The position numbers were made by a program, and so were the translations under genes. 64,000 nt of DNA, taken from Onchocerca volvulus (lineage: Eukaryota > Nematoda > Chromadorea > Rhabditida > Onchocercidae). The stretch is taken from positions 21,600,603 through 21,664,602 of the forward strand of contig HG738137.1 in NCBI GenBank assembly GCA_000499405.2, read 5' to 3'. Numbering within the stretch: the stretch's first letter is position 1; every line of letters starts with the position of its first letter. The notes beneath the pieces are model-generated. The model was not told the DNA's origin and did no database searches. It was given only the letters and a program-made list of their open reading frames with translations. Below are positions 11,156 through 24,333 of the stretch, one piece after another.

Positions 11156-13411
11156 TATATCCAGAAGCATTGTGATATTAAATATATTAGAAAATGCACT
11201 TTCTCTTTTCTTTCTTTTCCGCTTAACCAGACAGAGCCACAACAATCCGTGTATATAAAAAGTATATGAAAACATGCACGTATTCGAATTCAACAGTGTG
11301 TCAAAATTTCAAAGCGTTCGGTAAGAACTTTCGGAGATTTAAGATACTGAACAAACGAACATTTGCATTATTATTTATGCATCTATATTTCATAAAAATT
11401 TCTGAAAAATACGCAGCTCGGAAATGGCATTTTCTATTAAATGTAACGTCTTTAAAGTTTCTGTAAGCCCATAAATATGTAATGCTCTTTCAAAATTAAT
11501 CACTATTTATGGGCGCCTTTAAAAGCAGCTACTTTTCGTAGTGGCCCGTTCATATTCTCATATTTTCGTGTAAACATCAAATTAATAACATATCTGTTTA
11601 CAGATGTCATTTTAAAGAATAATTTTTGAAAAGGCTTCAAGGCGGATCACAAAGTTATATGGAGCAATGCAACAGAAGCCCATAACCTGTCTTTGATATT
11701 TATTACGAACAAAAATCACAAATCGTAAAATCTGAAAGTGCAAAAAAAAAAAAAAAAAAAAGATAGATTTATAAGGATCAATCAAGTACAAGATACAAAT
11801 TCAGTGGTTTCTTTATATTTAGTCAGAATAAAATAGATTTCATGATAATAATTATCAAAGACAAAAAATATCCCTAAAATTCAAAATTACTTATAATCTA
11901 TGCTATCTATTAGATTCTTAACTTAATTCAATCGATAATTGCATCGAATTCTGTCATCGCTCCTGCAGAAAAACTTGGATTTGAATACGGAAAGTAAACA
12001 AGCAATTTCGATATTATATTGCTCGCTGACAAACTAAAAATTGTAGAATACACTTTTTTTTTTGATATTTGGAATTCTTCAACGTCAAATGTCAGATGTA
12101 CTGAAACAGTAGATGAAGAGTGTTTGATAGATATAGCTAAAATAGAATACTAAAGTAAAGAAAAAAGTTCATAGAATATCGATGCTAATTTGCTTATAAC
12201 GCTAACTTTGTGAAATTCGCATTTGTTAAGAGAAAAATCTCCATGACCGATGGAACTGACTTCTTATGGCAAAAAATTTCTTCAAAAGACTACATTCAAA
12301 ATATGCTGGGAAATGCTTATCCACATCCACATTCAAATCCACACTCGTTGCGTAAAGATCAAATTTTAAATACAGGAAAAAAAGAAAACTACCAAGCTTA
12401 CAAATAAGGATGCATGCAGAAATTTAAAGCATTAAAATCACAGAGCTGTGAGAAAGTAGCAAAAATGAGTTTGCTCTTTATAAATTCATCAGTTCAATAA
12501 TATTTCATTTTTCAATATTGATAGTGAAATTAAAATTGCAATCCAACAAAAATAAGATGAACGAAGAGATTTTTTTAAAGAGATAAGACTACTGATAATT
12601 TAGATAGTGCTTTTTGAAAAGAAACAATTCGTATTGCTGGATGGAAACTTGGTTCTTTGAGTCGTCCGAAATGCATGGCTCATTATCTTTCGCCGTCATC
12701 TGAAGTATAGCACTTTCATTCAACAAGTGTGATATATATCATCAACTTTTAATGACAGCTTTTTTGAATAAACTTTGAAAGAGCAAAAAACATTTTTCGA
12801 ATAGATGCCAAAACATTTACTTCAAGAAAACGATCCGCAATTCAGAACAATGTCTATTTAGCATAAATCCATAAAATCGTATTCGATAATGCCTAAGTTA
12901 TTACGCACAGAATGTATTCCGATAATACGTCAGTGACCTTTGTCGTCTCTGTTACAGAATTCTTCAACAAGTTTCGACTGATCGATTTGCAGCTTGCTTG
13001 TTGAATCTGAAAAATTTATTTGACAAAAAATCATATGAATTGCTCCTCAGCAAAATTGGCGATGATCTCATTTGCGATTTCTACGTCATAAGAATTCGTC
13101 ACAATTATTTTCGAGCTCATTATCAATTTATATTTCCTTCAGCTATCCCCAAAATGAATCTCAATCCAAAAATTTTGGCTCAATCTTTGAAACTATTTGC
13201 AGTCCGAAAAAAAAAAAAAGTGACAGCTTATGGCGATGTTATAAATCTTATAGTTATTCATGATTTACAATCATTCTCAATTAATATTACGCATATTCAT
13301 GTAGTTCACATATATATATGAAATAACAACAACAATGATAATGGATTATTAAAATAATAATAATATTGCAGTTTGACACAAAAATATCCGCAATGTGACA
13401 GTATTGACCAG

Positions 13412-13465
13412 TGAGAAAGAAGAAAGTATAAGAAAGTACACTGAGAAAGAAGAAAGTATAAGAAA
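13412..13465. repeat. 24-bp direct repeat, 30 bp apart
   Basis: TGAGAAAGAAGAAAGTATAA followed by GAAA occurs identically at 13412-13435 and 13442-13465. Confidence 0.9.
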
Positions 13466-14305
13466 ATTTGTTAATTTCTTTCGCACAGATGAAGAAAATA
13501 AGAAAACTGTCATTTTTCTTCGTAAGCGTTTAATTTTCTGGTGAATTTAGAATCAAATCATTTCATCGCTAACTTACAAAATCTATTCTCTTTCCTCTAT
13601 CCTTTGTTAAAATAAGTTTGGTACGACACTAATTATCATAATTACGGCAGAAAGGAGCAAGCAAATATGTGAAAATGCCACTACAATCTATTTAATGAAA
13701 AACATTTAATTTGGTTGAAATGGATATAAATGTTTTACATTCAGCGTGTTTCCATATTTTCTCATTTCTCTTCACTTCTCAGGTGTTCATCCATCCTTTG
13801 AATAAGGTGGCAGTCTCTATTATAATTCGCTTTGCGTGACCTTCAAATTCGCAATTTTAAATGATCCATGTGTTGACGGATGATGATTATGACTCTGCTC
13901 TTAACCTCTCATTTTATCCTTGTTTCGATTCCTCAAACACGATAAACGTTCATATACCGATATTTCGTATTCTTGTTTTTACTATAACTTGCATTAATTA
14001 CTATTTTCTTCCGGTCTAATCTACTAATTTTTAAAATGAATTGTTTCAGTGCAATCAAAAAGTGAGATTAGAAATATTTGAGCATGCTTATTCTCCATTT
14101 GCAAAAAAACTAATATATTTTATGAATCTTTAATTATCTGAATATCTTTTTTAAATAATTTTTTTGTCGATGTCATTTCACTTGATTAATTTAAAACTAT
14201 GGAACTTAAAATCAACAAAAGCTCCTGAAATTCAGGACTGCTTCTTGAAATACTGACAGTCTTTCATTGTGCCACAAAAACCTTGTTCATGCGTAACAGT
14301 GTAAG

Positions 14306-14373
14306 AACAAATAATCATTCGATCAACGGGCCCTTTTTACTATTTTCACATTGCTTGATGATTATTTGTTATC
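14306..14373. repeat. Short inverted repeat
   Basis: AACAAATAATCAT near 14309 is mirrored by ATGATTATTTGTT near 14358-14370, with weaker pairing inwards (GATCAA against TTGCTT). It could be the relic of a small terminal-inverted-repeat element or a chance hairpin. Confidence 0.5.
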
Positions 14374-17300
14374 CAATCTTTAATTGCTAAAATTTTTGAC
14401 TTTAACAAGAGCCAACAATTGGTCGATATTGTGATGTTTCAGTGAAGGAATAAACTAAGAATAATAATGTATTCATGGATCAATTACTTCATTATAATAG
14501 ATGCATTAATAAATGTACTTGGACATGAAGTACTTTACAGTGACATGACACTATGACACTTTCCCAATCCACCAACTATCGCAGCCAATCAACAATAATA
14601 GAGGAAAAAGTAGCCTTGTCAACTCTTCATTTATTCTTTCTTCTCCATCCCTTCTCGCCATAATTGAACGTTTATCATTTTCAGAAGGAAGGAGACTTTC
14701 AGCAAATCGGTACTCCATGGCTCTCAAAATTATACCTTCATTCTATCCGTCATACTCCACAGTTTACTTTTCCTCTATCATCTTTGTTCAATCTCAAAAT
14801 TGCTCTGTTCAATATGTCTTCTGTCCTGACCTTCCATTAAAAGTGATGTTCTCCACATATTTGACATCTTATTCTTTGCATGGGTAGTCGGTATTTTTGG
14901 CGAAAATAACTGTGAAGCTTTGGCCAATATGGAAAAATGAGCCTATTAAACCTTCCTTCCAATCCATCTATTTCTCTTCTTTTTCTGAAAATATTGGATC
15001 TTGTGATGTTATTCCATATTCCTTGGCAGTCATCATTCTTCAATTTTTGCTGCATCTTTGCTTACATATATTCATAATTTATTCCATTTTCCAATAAAAA
15101 AAAAAATATTGCGCAGATTGTCGTTGATGCTATGTATTCATTGAAAGAATTATCTTCTTCGACTGATTATATTTTATTGCTAATTTATATTATTTGATCC
15201 TTCTTTCTTTCAGAATAATTAAAATAGCAAAGTTGTCGGAAAACGTAAGAAAGTAAGGATAAATTATTCGATGTTATTACTGACAGCCTCATTTCTTACG
15301 CATCTATAGTTAGGAAGCGATCGGATGGGTAATGATACGAATTGGCAAACTGGTATGTTTAATGTGCATATTGTTACTATAATGATAATTTTGGTATGAA
15401 TGAATAAGCAAAATGCAATTAAGAAAGGATTACACTTGTCGTAGGAGAATTTTAGGAACGACATCGTATTCATTGCTTTTTTTTCATTTTTTTTTTCCTC
15501 TTCATTTTCAAGGACTTGTTCGCTTTTCTTCTTCACTGATACTTTGTAAGTCGATATTTTTCTTATCAACCAAAATGTCATGTTATTCATATAGATTTCA
15601 TTAATTTTCATATTTAGTGAGATTTGATCAATATCGCCCAATTCAGAGGTTATCGTGAAACGAATCCAATCAAAAATACGAATGTTCTCTGAGCTCAAAA
15701 AAAACTGATCAGTATCGCCTTCGAAGAAAAATTATTAATCATCGAAGTGGTACATTTATTGATTTTCATCTTTTTGTTTCATTAATTTTTTTTCCAACAC
15801 TTGCATGTAGAAACCTTATTCAAATTTTGAGATACTAAATTGAAAGAATGAAATTAAAATTAGGCGTGAAACATGCAAAATTTTTATAATTTTTCTTTAA
15901 TTTAAAATTTTAAATTTTATAATGCATATCTCTGTGAGATTTGCTTTATTGAACATTTTAATTCGGCGAAGCAAATCTCCAAAAAATGATCAGTAAGTTT
16001 TTGTATTTGCAAAATTCCTTCAGGAAAAGCTACATCAGAATATTTTGATCTCCTATTAGTTAATCGATGGTAAGGAAGAAGACATTTTACAATTCATGAA
16101 AAATTTACTGGAAAGATTACATATCTTTAAAAACTTCTTATCCCTCATTTATTTTTATTTACACTTCGACTTGATTCACTGAATCTTTCCATTAAAATTT
16201 GTCATTTTCTTCTCAAACTGAATAGATTTTCGGCTATTGCTGACAACACTTGCATGGATAGGAGCTGTTCTTTCGTATAATTTTTATTTGAAACAGCATA
16301 TGAGTAATTTTCTGATCAAAATTTCCTGAGATATTTTGAAAAATTGACTTGCAGTTTTTAAGATGGTTGTCATTCTTAAGTTGCTTGCTCAGGAAGTAAG
16401 GAAAATGATACAAAATAATATTGAAATGAAGTAAGTTTCGATAAAATTTACTTACAGAAAAGATTCATAACATTTGTTTACATTACTTGGAAATTCTGTA
16501 CATTTTTAATCTTCTTCTACCGTTTTATTTTCTTCGCTTTTAAACTTCAAAAACGTTTCTTTCCTGTAAAAACATGGATTTTATTCGCAAATTCCCACCT
16601 ATTTTACAATCCAAAATATTAGTCTTCTTTTAAAGGGAGAAAGGCTTAATTAGCAAAGATTTTCCAGAGGTTGATTCATTCGAGATCAACAGCACGCTAC
16701 TTTAATTGATCTTAAAGCGACTCAAAAAAAAAAAAAAAAAAAAAAAAATCAAGTTTCATCGTAGGAATATCAATTGAGATAGATCAATATTTGGTCCTTA
16801 TTGTCTCCTTCTGTTGAAATTAAAAATTTCAATACAAAATTATATTTGATACTCTTCAATTGGAATTGATCGAGTGATTTTGTTCTTCAGAAAAAAAATT
16901 TGTCTTTATGAAGCTCAGTTGAAAGTTGAATGGAGAAATGACAATCTATAAATATACGTGTATGTGACCTTTCATCAAAAATATAAGTGGATGTAGATAC
17001 GTATGCAATGGCCTTGCACCAAATATTTTTATAATTCATTATTAATTACATATGCAATAAACTCATCAAAGGTGATATATGATTTGTGAAGTGTGAAAGA
17101 ACGACTTAACCCATCGAAGTCCTTATCGCAGTTACGGATTTAGCTATGTTCTCTTGATTTCTTTCGGATTTCTCTTAAATATTAAAAAAAAAAAAAAATA
17201 TATTAGCTTTAGGGCTTTATTCAGCATCTCCAGCAAGAAAAAGTTTACTTTTATTGCTCTACCTTAAATTATAGGCGATAAACTTCTTAGATATAAATAA

Positions 17301-18135
17301 GATTCAATAAATCTTCTCAATTAAAAAATTTGTTAGACATCCGCATTGTCTCAACTTTGCTTATTGTATCTTGGACTAAAATATTAACTGTAATCCGAAT
17401 TCCCCATCAGCAGAAGTTGTCTTTGAATTGCAACCTGTTAGTGATTAATCTTAATGACGCAACAAAGCAACAATAAAACGCGAATGAATTAGGAAGAAAA
17501 TCAGACATCCACTGAAAGTTTCATCGAATTCATACTGCTATTTTTGAATTTTTCAAGTGGTAGAAATAAAACTGTAAAAGCATTTAAATGCAATAAGCTT
17601 TTTCCAAGCTTTGTTCAAGGAAAAAAGAAATTTACTTATAAGGATATTGTCATATTACAAAGTTTGTGCTTATCTAAATATAAAAACTTTGCTTGTTCAA
17701 TCCAGTTCATTTAATTAACGTTTTAATCTAGCACAATGTAGTTTTAATCTACCTAAGTTAACTTCATCCTCTCAATTGCTTCAATTATTCTTAGTTCATA
17801 TTCTTGGAGACTAGAAATTGTGATCGTAATCCACTAATTGATTCAGGAATCATTTGTTAAAAAGGTATTGGAAAATTGGCGTTACATGCGGTCTGTACAT
17901 ACATTAAGTGGAATTCTTAAATTTAATCTACTATGACATGTTTCCGATGCAAGTAATAATTTTTTTTTTTTTTTTTCTGATGCATGTTTCCGATATTAAG
18001 TAATAATTATAAATAGAATAGAAATGCATTTGTTAAATGATATCCAGATTCATACATGCTTCGCGCTTAATTTTCTTTCTTTTATCAGTAACTATGATTT
18101 GCAGAAAACGAAATTATAATTAGAATTTAAAAATT

Positions 18136-18146
18136 CCATTTGCAGA
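18136..18146 (+). promoter_or_regulatory. Probable trans-splice acceptor of the cuticlin-like gene
   Basis: CCATTTGCAG ends at 18145, 20 bases before the start ATG. It may be a spliced-leader site or the end of a 5' UTR intron. Confidence 0.4.
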
Positions 18147-18165
18147 AATAAGGAAAAGATTTGAA

Positions 18166-21100
18166 ATGCTTCTGAGGTACGGCTTCTTCAATCTTTTATG
18201 TTCCTTATGGCTCGTCTTATGTAAATCATCTAAAGTAAGTCCATTTACATATGATTTCCTGTTTAATCTATGAACTAAGCTATAATCTATGCTGAAGAAT
18301 AATATTATTTATTGTGGTATTATCCTTTCTTGAATTTTAATACCATAGGAACGCTCAAATTTGATCAAATCCGAGCTCTCATGTTTCCATTTGTAGCAGT
18401 GAAACATGAGAGCGATTAACCACCAGCGGGCTGTTGAAACAATTAGAAAAAGAAAAGGAAAAAATGCTTGTTTGGAAACAAAAATCACAATGTTAGGATT
18501 CTAGATGGAATCTGTAAAACTTCTAACTGAATGGTCGCATGCGTTAGATTCATTGTAAAAAATCACAGAAGTAAAAATCTTTAAGAAATTTATTTAATTT
18601 ATTGATCTTTATATAACTTTTATAAAATAGATCTAACTTTGTTTATAAATTCAATTTTTAGACTTTTATTCGTGAAAGTCAAAGTAATTGCATCAATACT
18701 GAGCGAATCAAAGAAATTAAAAAATTTTTCTTAAGGCACGTATAACCAGCCATCATCTTGTTATTATTCTGACGAATTCAGTTTTCAAAAAGGAAAGTTG
18801 ACGATGATTGAAATGACAAATAGACGAATCCTAACATTTCTCTGCATCAGCAATGATTATGGGAAATATTTGAGCAGAAAACTTCCTTTCTTTTTTTCAT
18901 CATTCTTTTGAAATTGGAATTGATTTTGCTCATTTTATATCTCCAAAAATGATGATAAATTGCTGAATGGCCCAAGTAGTATAATTTGTAGTTCGGGACA
19001 ATTATTTCTCTCTTTTTAAATCTGTTTCTTTTCTCAAATTTACCTTTAAAATCCAACAAAATTATCAAGTAGTTGGACCATACCAAGTTGAATTTGTATG
19101 CCGACATGTTTACTTGCAGAATATCTTATTCACTAATTACTTTTTGATAAATGAAGAGATTTAAAAAGAGAGAAATTATGATGACAAAAAAAAATAGAAA
19201 AAAATAATATGCATTAAAACTTTTCATTAAATTATGCCCATTGTCGTGAATTTTTCTCCATCGTGGAGAGTGATCAATAACCAAATAATCAATAGCAAAA
19301 AAATCGATCAATAGCCAAATACCACAAGTGTGTCTAGGCGAGGTGATTGTCGAATTGTTCGATCAGCTTCCAAACATCCGCTGAGCTGAATTCAGTTGAA
19401 TTGCGTTGAGTTGCGTCGAGTTGAGATCGGTTGGGTTGAGTTGTGAGTTTAGTTGAGTTGAGTTTACTAGGGTTTGGACTGTGTTGAATCGAGTAGACTC
19501 GGGTTGCGTTGAGTTGTGTTGAATTGGGATTGTGCTGCGTTGAATTGGATTGGGGTGGGTTGCTTTGAGTCGAACTGAATAGATTGGAACTGTGTTGAGT
19601 GCACACCGGATTGTAAAACCTTTATTGGTACACTCCCCCTCTTCTTAAAAAAAAAAAAACAGAAAACTTAAAAAAAACACTAGACTGGAAAAAATACATT
19701 TCTAATACATATAAATGTTGTTTTTTACAACAAGATTTATATGTGTTAGAAATGGGAGTGGTTTACATTAAACACCGGGAACTGTTAAGACCCAATTACA
19801 ACATAAGCATCGTAACAAGATCTAATGAGAAGATTAAGATGAGAATTTGGAAAAAATGTGAATTTAGATAAGTATTGTGAGAGATTGATAGCAAAGGCAT
19901 TTCCTGTATGACAGGAATACGAAGATATGATTATAGATAAAAACAGAAAAAACATGGGAATTTAATGGGAAATAAATCTAATGAATATAAAATCAGTTAA
20001 ATGATTCACAATATTGGTAACATTCATTTACAATGAGGAATTTTCGCGACACTTATCCCTAAATTCGATCTTTGGTAGCAATTAAGTTTGTCTTCACATT
20101 TATTTCAAAAAGTATTTTTCTCACTGATTACTTTGTTTATTTATTTTACTCATCAATTAGTAATGAAAGTAATCTTTATCTACTGCAGACGGACTTCACA
20201 AGAGAAACAGATAATGGTTTGATTGGATCACCGGAAATAAAATGCAATCCAGAAACGATTGAATTGGCATTCAAGACCAAACGAGAATTTCGAGGTAATG
20301 GTATAATATCTCATATCCAGTAATTTTTTCTTTAATTTGATATTATTTTATTATTTATTCGCTTTATTGTCCATTTCCATATTTATATTTCTATTTTTTT
20401 TTACTATTCATCCTGTTCTTCTATGTTTACTTTTATCTTTACCTCATCACCCTTGGCCGAATTTTAATCCAAATAATATTGAAGTATTCAATAAATTTTT
20501 TTTTTTCAAATTTATTACCTTGATAACGGACATTTGATGCCAACTGTCAACTTTGTTGATTGAATATCAATTCAAACAAGGATCATTATTGGAATGTTTA
20601 CAAATATTCATTTGGCAATAGATCTCAAATTGTTTAAATTGTTGTTTAGGTAAAGTATTTGTGAAAGGTCACTACAGCAATCCGAATTGTCGAGTTGATT
20701 ATGGCAAGACAATCTTAGATAGCAGAATTCCCTTAGGTGGTATTACATTAAGTCATGGACAGTGCAATATGAATCGACAACGAATGGTACGGTAACATTT
20801 TTGAATTAAAATTGACATAATATAAAATTTACTTCTCTAATTTTTTCACTACAAAAAGCACTTTCTTCGTTGTTTAAAGGAAATCTATTCTTATTATTCA
20901 ACCAATCATTTTCATCAATTTTAGACACCTTGCAATTGAATTTTATATTTTTCTCCTTTCAATTATAGATCAAACCTGAAGGCATGCAGTTTTCGACAGT
21001 TCTTATTATTAGTTTTCATCCGGTGAGTTTATGTTTTCTTAAATTAAATATGTGCTTCATTCAGAAACTATTGTTGTCATATGCTTCATAGAATAGCGTT

Positions 21101-24100
21101 TCTCCTGTCATACCCAAGTTTAGTACTTTATATGTCTATTTACAATCTAAGTTTTAATGAATTATTATTTAAACGGAATGCTAAAGATGAGGAAGGAGAA
21201 AAAAAAGAAAAGTGAAGGCAAGAAAATTGAGAAAGAATAATGAGAGACAAAATAGAAGGAATATTATTGTTCTTGTCGGGAAAATTGATTTGCAACACAA
21301 CCGAATCTTAAACTTGGGTAATTAAACCTTTATTACAAAAAATTTAATAACATGACAAGACAAGCGACAATTATAAATCACTCATATCAATAACACAAAT
21401 TTAATGGTAAATTTAATCATATAAAAAAGGGGTTAACGAAACAAAAGAAAATTTAAATACACTAAGCCGTAGGATGCAACTGAGCTCATTGATGACTCTC
21501 GTTTAAAATGATAGAAGAGGGCGCTTTTGATAGCGCATGAAGTGCGCTTTTGTTAGTGCGATCTACATTGTCATGGCTAAGGTTACAAAGCCATTCAAGA
21601 ACAAAGAAATCATTCTCTAGTATTCTTCGGTTGTTACGACAGTTCTAAATATTCTCGCGAATGTTTCGGATTTGAGTTTAGGGTCTTTACTGCCTGACTT
21701 TGAACTCTAATTAGAGCCTTAGAGTTGATAGGCGAACTTTTCACCTTTTTATTTGATGCAATATGTGTGCAATATTGCTGATTTCAGTTATTTATAACGA
21801 GACTTGACCGAGCTTTTCACATCAGATGCATGTATCGCGAAGTTGTACGTGTGGTTACGTCCGGGATAGAAGTGAGGTTTGTTTTCCGTGATTAGCACGA
21901 GACTGCAATCATCCGTTTCTAACTTAAACACAATTGCAAAAAAATTTCCAGACATTATTTCAGTTGAGACATTATGGAGTTGGGTGAAATTTGGAGAGAT
22001 CGGTTAACTTAGATGACTATGCTGCAATCCGTTAGAAACACATGTAGAAAATATTTGTGAAATTGATATTATGTTCACTTATTTATTTTGTCATTACAAG
22101 ACTTTCGATTCAATTAGTTTGCAGTAAAAGTTTCAAGTTAAAAAAACTTTTCAACTGAAATTTCGGAAACTCTTTGCACCAAAGTAGTTCAAATTTCGCA
22201 AAATTTCATAATAATTCCATGCAGTGCGATAGCGACACAAGCACTGGAATACGAATATCCATTTCCAAATTGCATCTATACGATTCGCAAGGATGAAATC
22301 GACGGACCAATATTGAAGTACGCAAGAGTTGGTGACCAAATCGTTCATCGATGGGAATGTTCATCTGGTATGATTTTTTTTTTTTTTTTTGCTCAAGTGC
22401 GGAGAATTAATTAACTTTTTAATTCTTTCAAATCATGTATTTCAGATGTTTATGGTTTGTTGGTGTACAATTGCTATGTGGAAGACGGACAAGGACAAAA
22501 GCAAATTGTCATTGATGAAAACGGGTACCTTTTATGAAATCAGTTAATCGAAATGGAAAATCCGAAAAAAGAGACAATATTTCCTGCTATTCCTTGCAGT
22601 TAGATTCTATATCTAGCATGTACCAAACCCGAAATTTCGGATTAATACTTCAGGTGCCATACAGATCGGACGATTTTGGGTGATCCCACATATGTTGAGT
22701 CTTTGAACATGGCATATCGCGAATCGTTAGTATTCAAATTCGCTGATCGAGTAATCGTTCGATTCCAGTGCCAAATTCGTCTATGTGTTAAAGATGCTGG
22801 TGGCTGTGTTGGTATTACTGTAAGTTATTTGTTTACTTGTTTATATGCTGAACACATTCAGTTAAATGATCTGACGTCAAATTTTTACAATTTTTTCGTC
22901 TCTAATATTTCACTGCATGCTTCTTTTATTATTACAGATTACATTTAAGGGAAGACACATCGAATTTTTCATGATTGACATTAAATTTACATCTTTGCAG
23001 CCTTTAAACTTTTCGTTTTTTGTGAAAAAAAAAAAATCCGAACTTATAGCCGCCGATGTGTTTCGGTGAGAAGCAACAAAGAAGCGACTTTTTTGTAACA
23101 ACAGATGAATCGATGCTTGTCCATGCACCAAAAATGAGTAATATCACTAATGTGAGTTGACAGGTTTTGCTTGTTGCATGAAGTTAATTATCCACTTACG
23201 ATTTTAAAATTCCGAAATAGTAATTCGTAAGTAGTAAGTCTAATTAGAAAACTTCCTCATATTTTTGTTCTAAACCTTTTGAAACTTCCAATAATCTAAA
23301 ATTTCATTGAGAATTGCTATTTGCTAAGAAAATAATTGAAAAGTATGAATAAAATGGAATTAAAGCGGAATTAAGCCTCCGAATTTGAAAATTTTGAGGA
23401 ACATTTTTTTTATCAATTTTTTTTTTCGATATAGCAATTAAGATACTACATTCGTTAAGGTTATAGATTCAATCTAAAAAGCGTCGCCGAATACGATCAT
23501 CAGTATCTGAGAGATCAAAGTTCACGGTTGATGCCGATTTATTATCACAGCCTGTTTATGTGCTGGATGCTGGTGATGAAGATGCAGGTTGTAAATTTAA
23601 TTTTTTTTTTTTCTCAGTTTTCGCGGAAATTAGTCTTTTCAGCTTCAGATGTAATTTTTATGAAAATAGTTTTTAACTTATCAGATAATTTTTTATAAAA
23701 AATTGTCTAACTATTGCAGGCAAGAATACTTATGTATTTCAAGTAATTCTTATTTTCTCATTTATGTACTTTGTCAATTTATTTATAAAAATTTCTTTAT
23801 TATTTAATCGATTCTTTAGCAAATTTTATCTATTCATACTACATTTAACTACTAAGACTTAAATCAATTAATTAAAATTTAAAAATTTTCAGATGAATAT
23901 AATAACCGGTTAAGGCAAAACATGCCGGAAGTGTGTGTAAGTAATGCGTTATTCGCAATATTCATATGTATTATGGTTATTGCACTGCTAGCTCTAACTG
24001 CAAGTTCTATATGGCTTATGCATAGATGGCTCAGGTTGGTTTCTAAGATCACAAATTAATTAGATTAAATTTATGTGGATCAACATTACTACGACGGCTT

Positions 24101-24333
24101 AATTACATGGGATATTTTCTAATTAGCCAATCTAGAAATGGTTCAGTGGTGCAAATCAGCAAACAGAGAAAACAATTAAGAAAGAAACTTCGGTCAAGGT
24201 TTTTGTAATTTAGCGAACATCTTATTTTTAGAAATTATTCATTCAATTGTACCATTTCAGGTCATCCGGAATCATTGTGAATGAATATTATAAAAAGCAG
24301 TACATTAGCCATATATCCGCGCTGAGTTTCTAA
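18166..24333 (+). CDS. Cuticlin-like ZP-domain transmembrane protein
   Basis: Thirteen plus-strand exons join in frame: 18166-18234, 20189-20294, 20650-20786, 20969-21022, 21788-21876, 22225-22367, 22446-22524, 22654-22819, 23050-23151, 23467-23587, 23893-24034, 24127-24198 and 24261-24333; 450 residues. Residues 1-23 form a signal peptide (MLLRYGFFNLLCSLWLVLCK). A nematode-type ZP domain follows from about residue 40 (IKCNPETIELAF) through FITRLDRAFHIRCMYRE, then YEYPFPNCIYTIR and DQIVHRWEC, to GGCVGITPPMCFGE near 285. A basic KKRRRIR site (319-325) matches the furin-type cleavage site of cuticlins. A membrane helix (about 374-396, ALFAIFICIMVIALLALTAS) and a short basic tail follow. Cuticlins are secreted through this cleavage and polymerise into the cuticle or apical matrix. 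Which C. elegans cut or cutl gene is the orthologue I cannot say. Confidence 0.92.
19382..19616. repeat. Degenerate pentamer repeat (GTTGA/GTTGC type)
   Basis: About 230 bases made of variants of GTTGAGTTGCGTTGA with drifting phase, including GAGTTGAGTTTA and GTTGTGTTGAATTGG. Read on the minus strand it gives a Gln/Ser/Thr/Asn-rich frame, which is a by-product of the repeat. Confidence 0.85.
19697..19754. repeat. Imperfect inverted repeat, stem about 25 bp
   Basis: CATTTCTAATACATATAAAT plus GTTGT on the left pairs with ACAAC, then AAGATTTATATGTGTTAGAA and ATG on the right, across a loop of about 5 bases. There are few mismatches and a small bulge. Confidence 0.8.

Larger units (their letters stand above)
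11156..18145. other. Long intergenic region with repeats
   Basis: Seven kilobases without a gene I can support. It has long A/T runs (for example 11742-11760, 16724-16748 and 17951-17966), a 30-bp-spaced direct repeat (13412-13465) and a short inverted repeat (14306-14373). Open frames at 12998-13321, 14837-15055 and 15264-15698 have no recognisable domain. Confidence 0.5.
18235..20188. other. First intron of the cuticlin-like gene, repeat-rich
   Basis: Almost 2 kb between the signal-peptide exon and the first ZP exon. It contains a GTTGA-type minisatellite (19382-19616) and an inverted repeat (19697-19754). No nested gene was recognised; the minus-strand ORFs inside are low complexity. Confidence 0.6.

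Noticed and set aside
15264..15698. 144-codon minus-strand frame
   Set aside because: Composition is driven by A/T runs (Lys/Asn/Ile), with no recognisable motif and no splice-consistent neighbours.
19334..19606. 90-codon frame rich in Ser, Thr, Asn and Gln
   Set aside because: It is the translation of the GTTGA-type minisatellite; repetition explains it fully.
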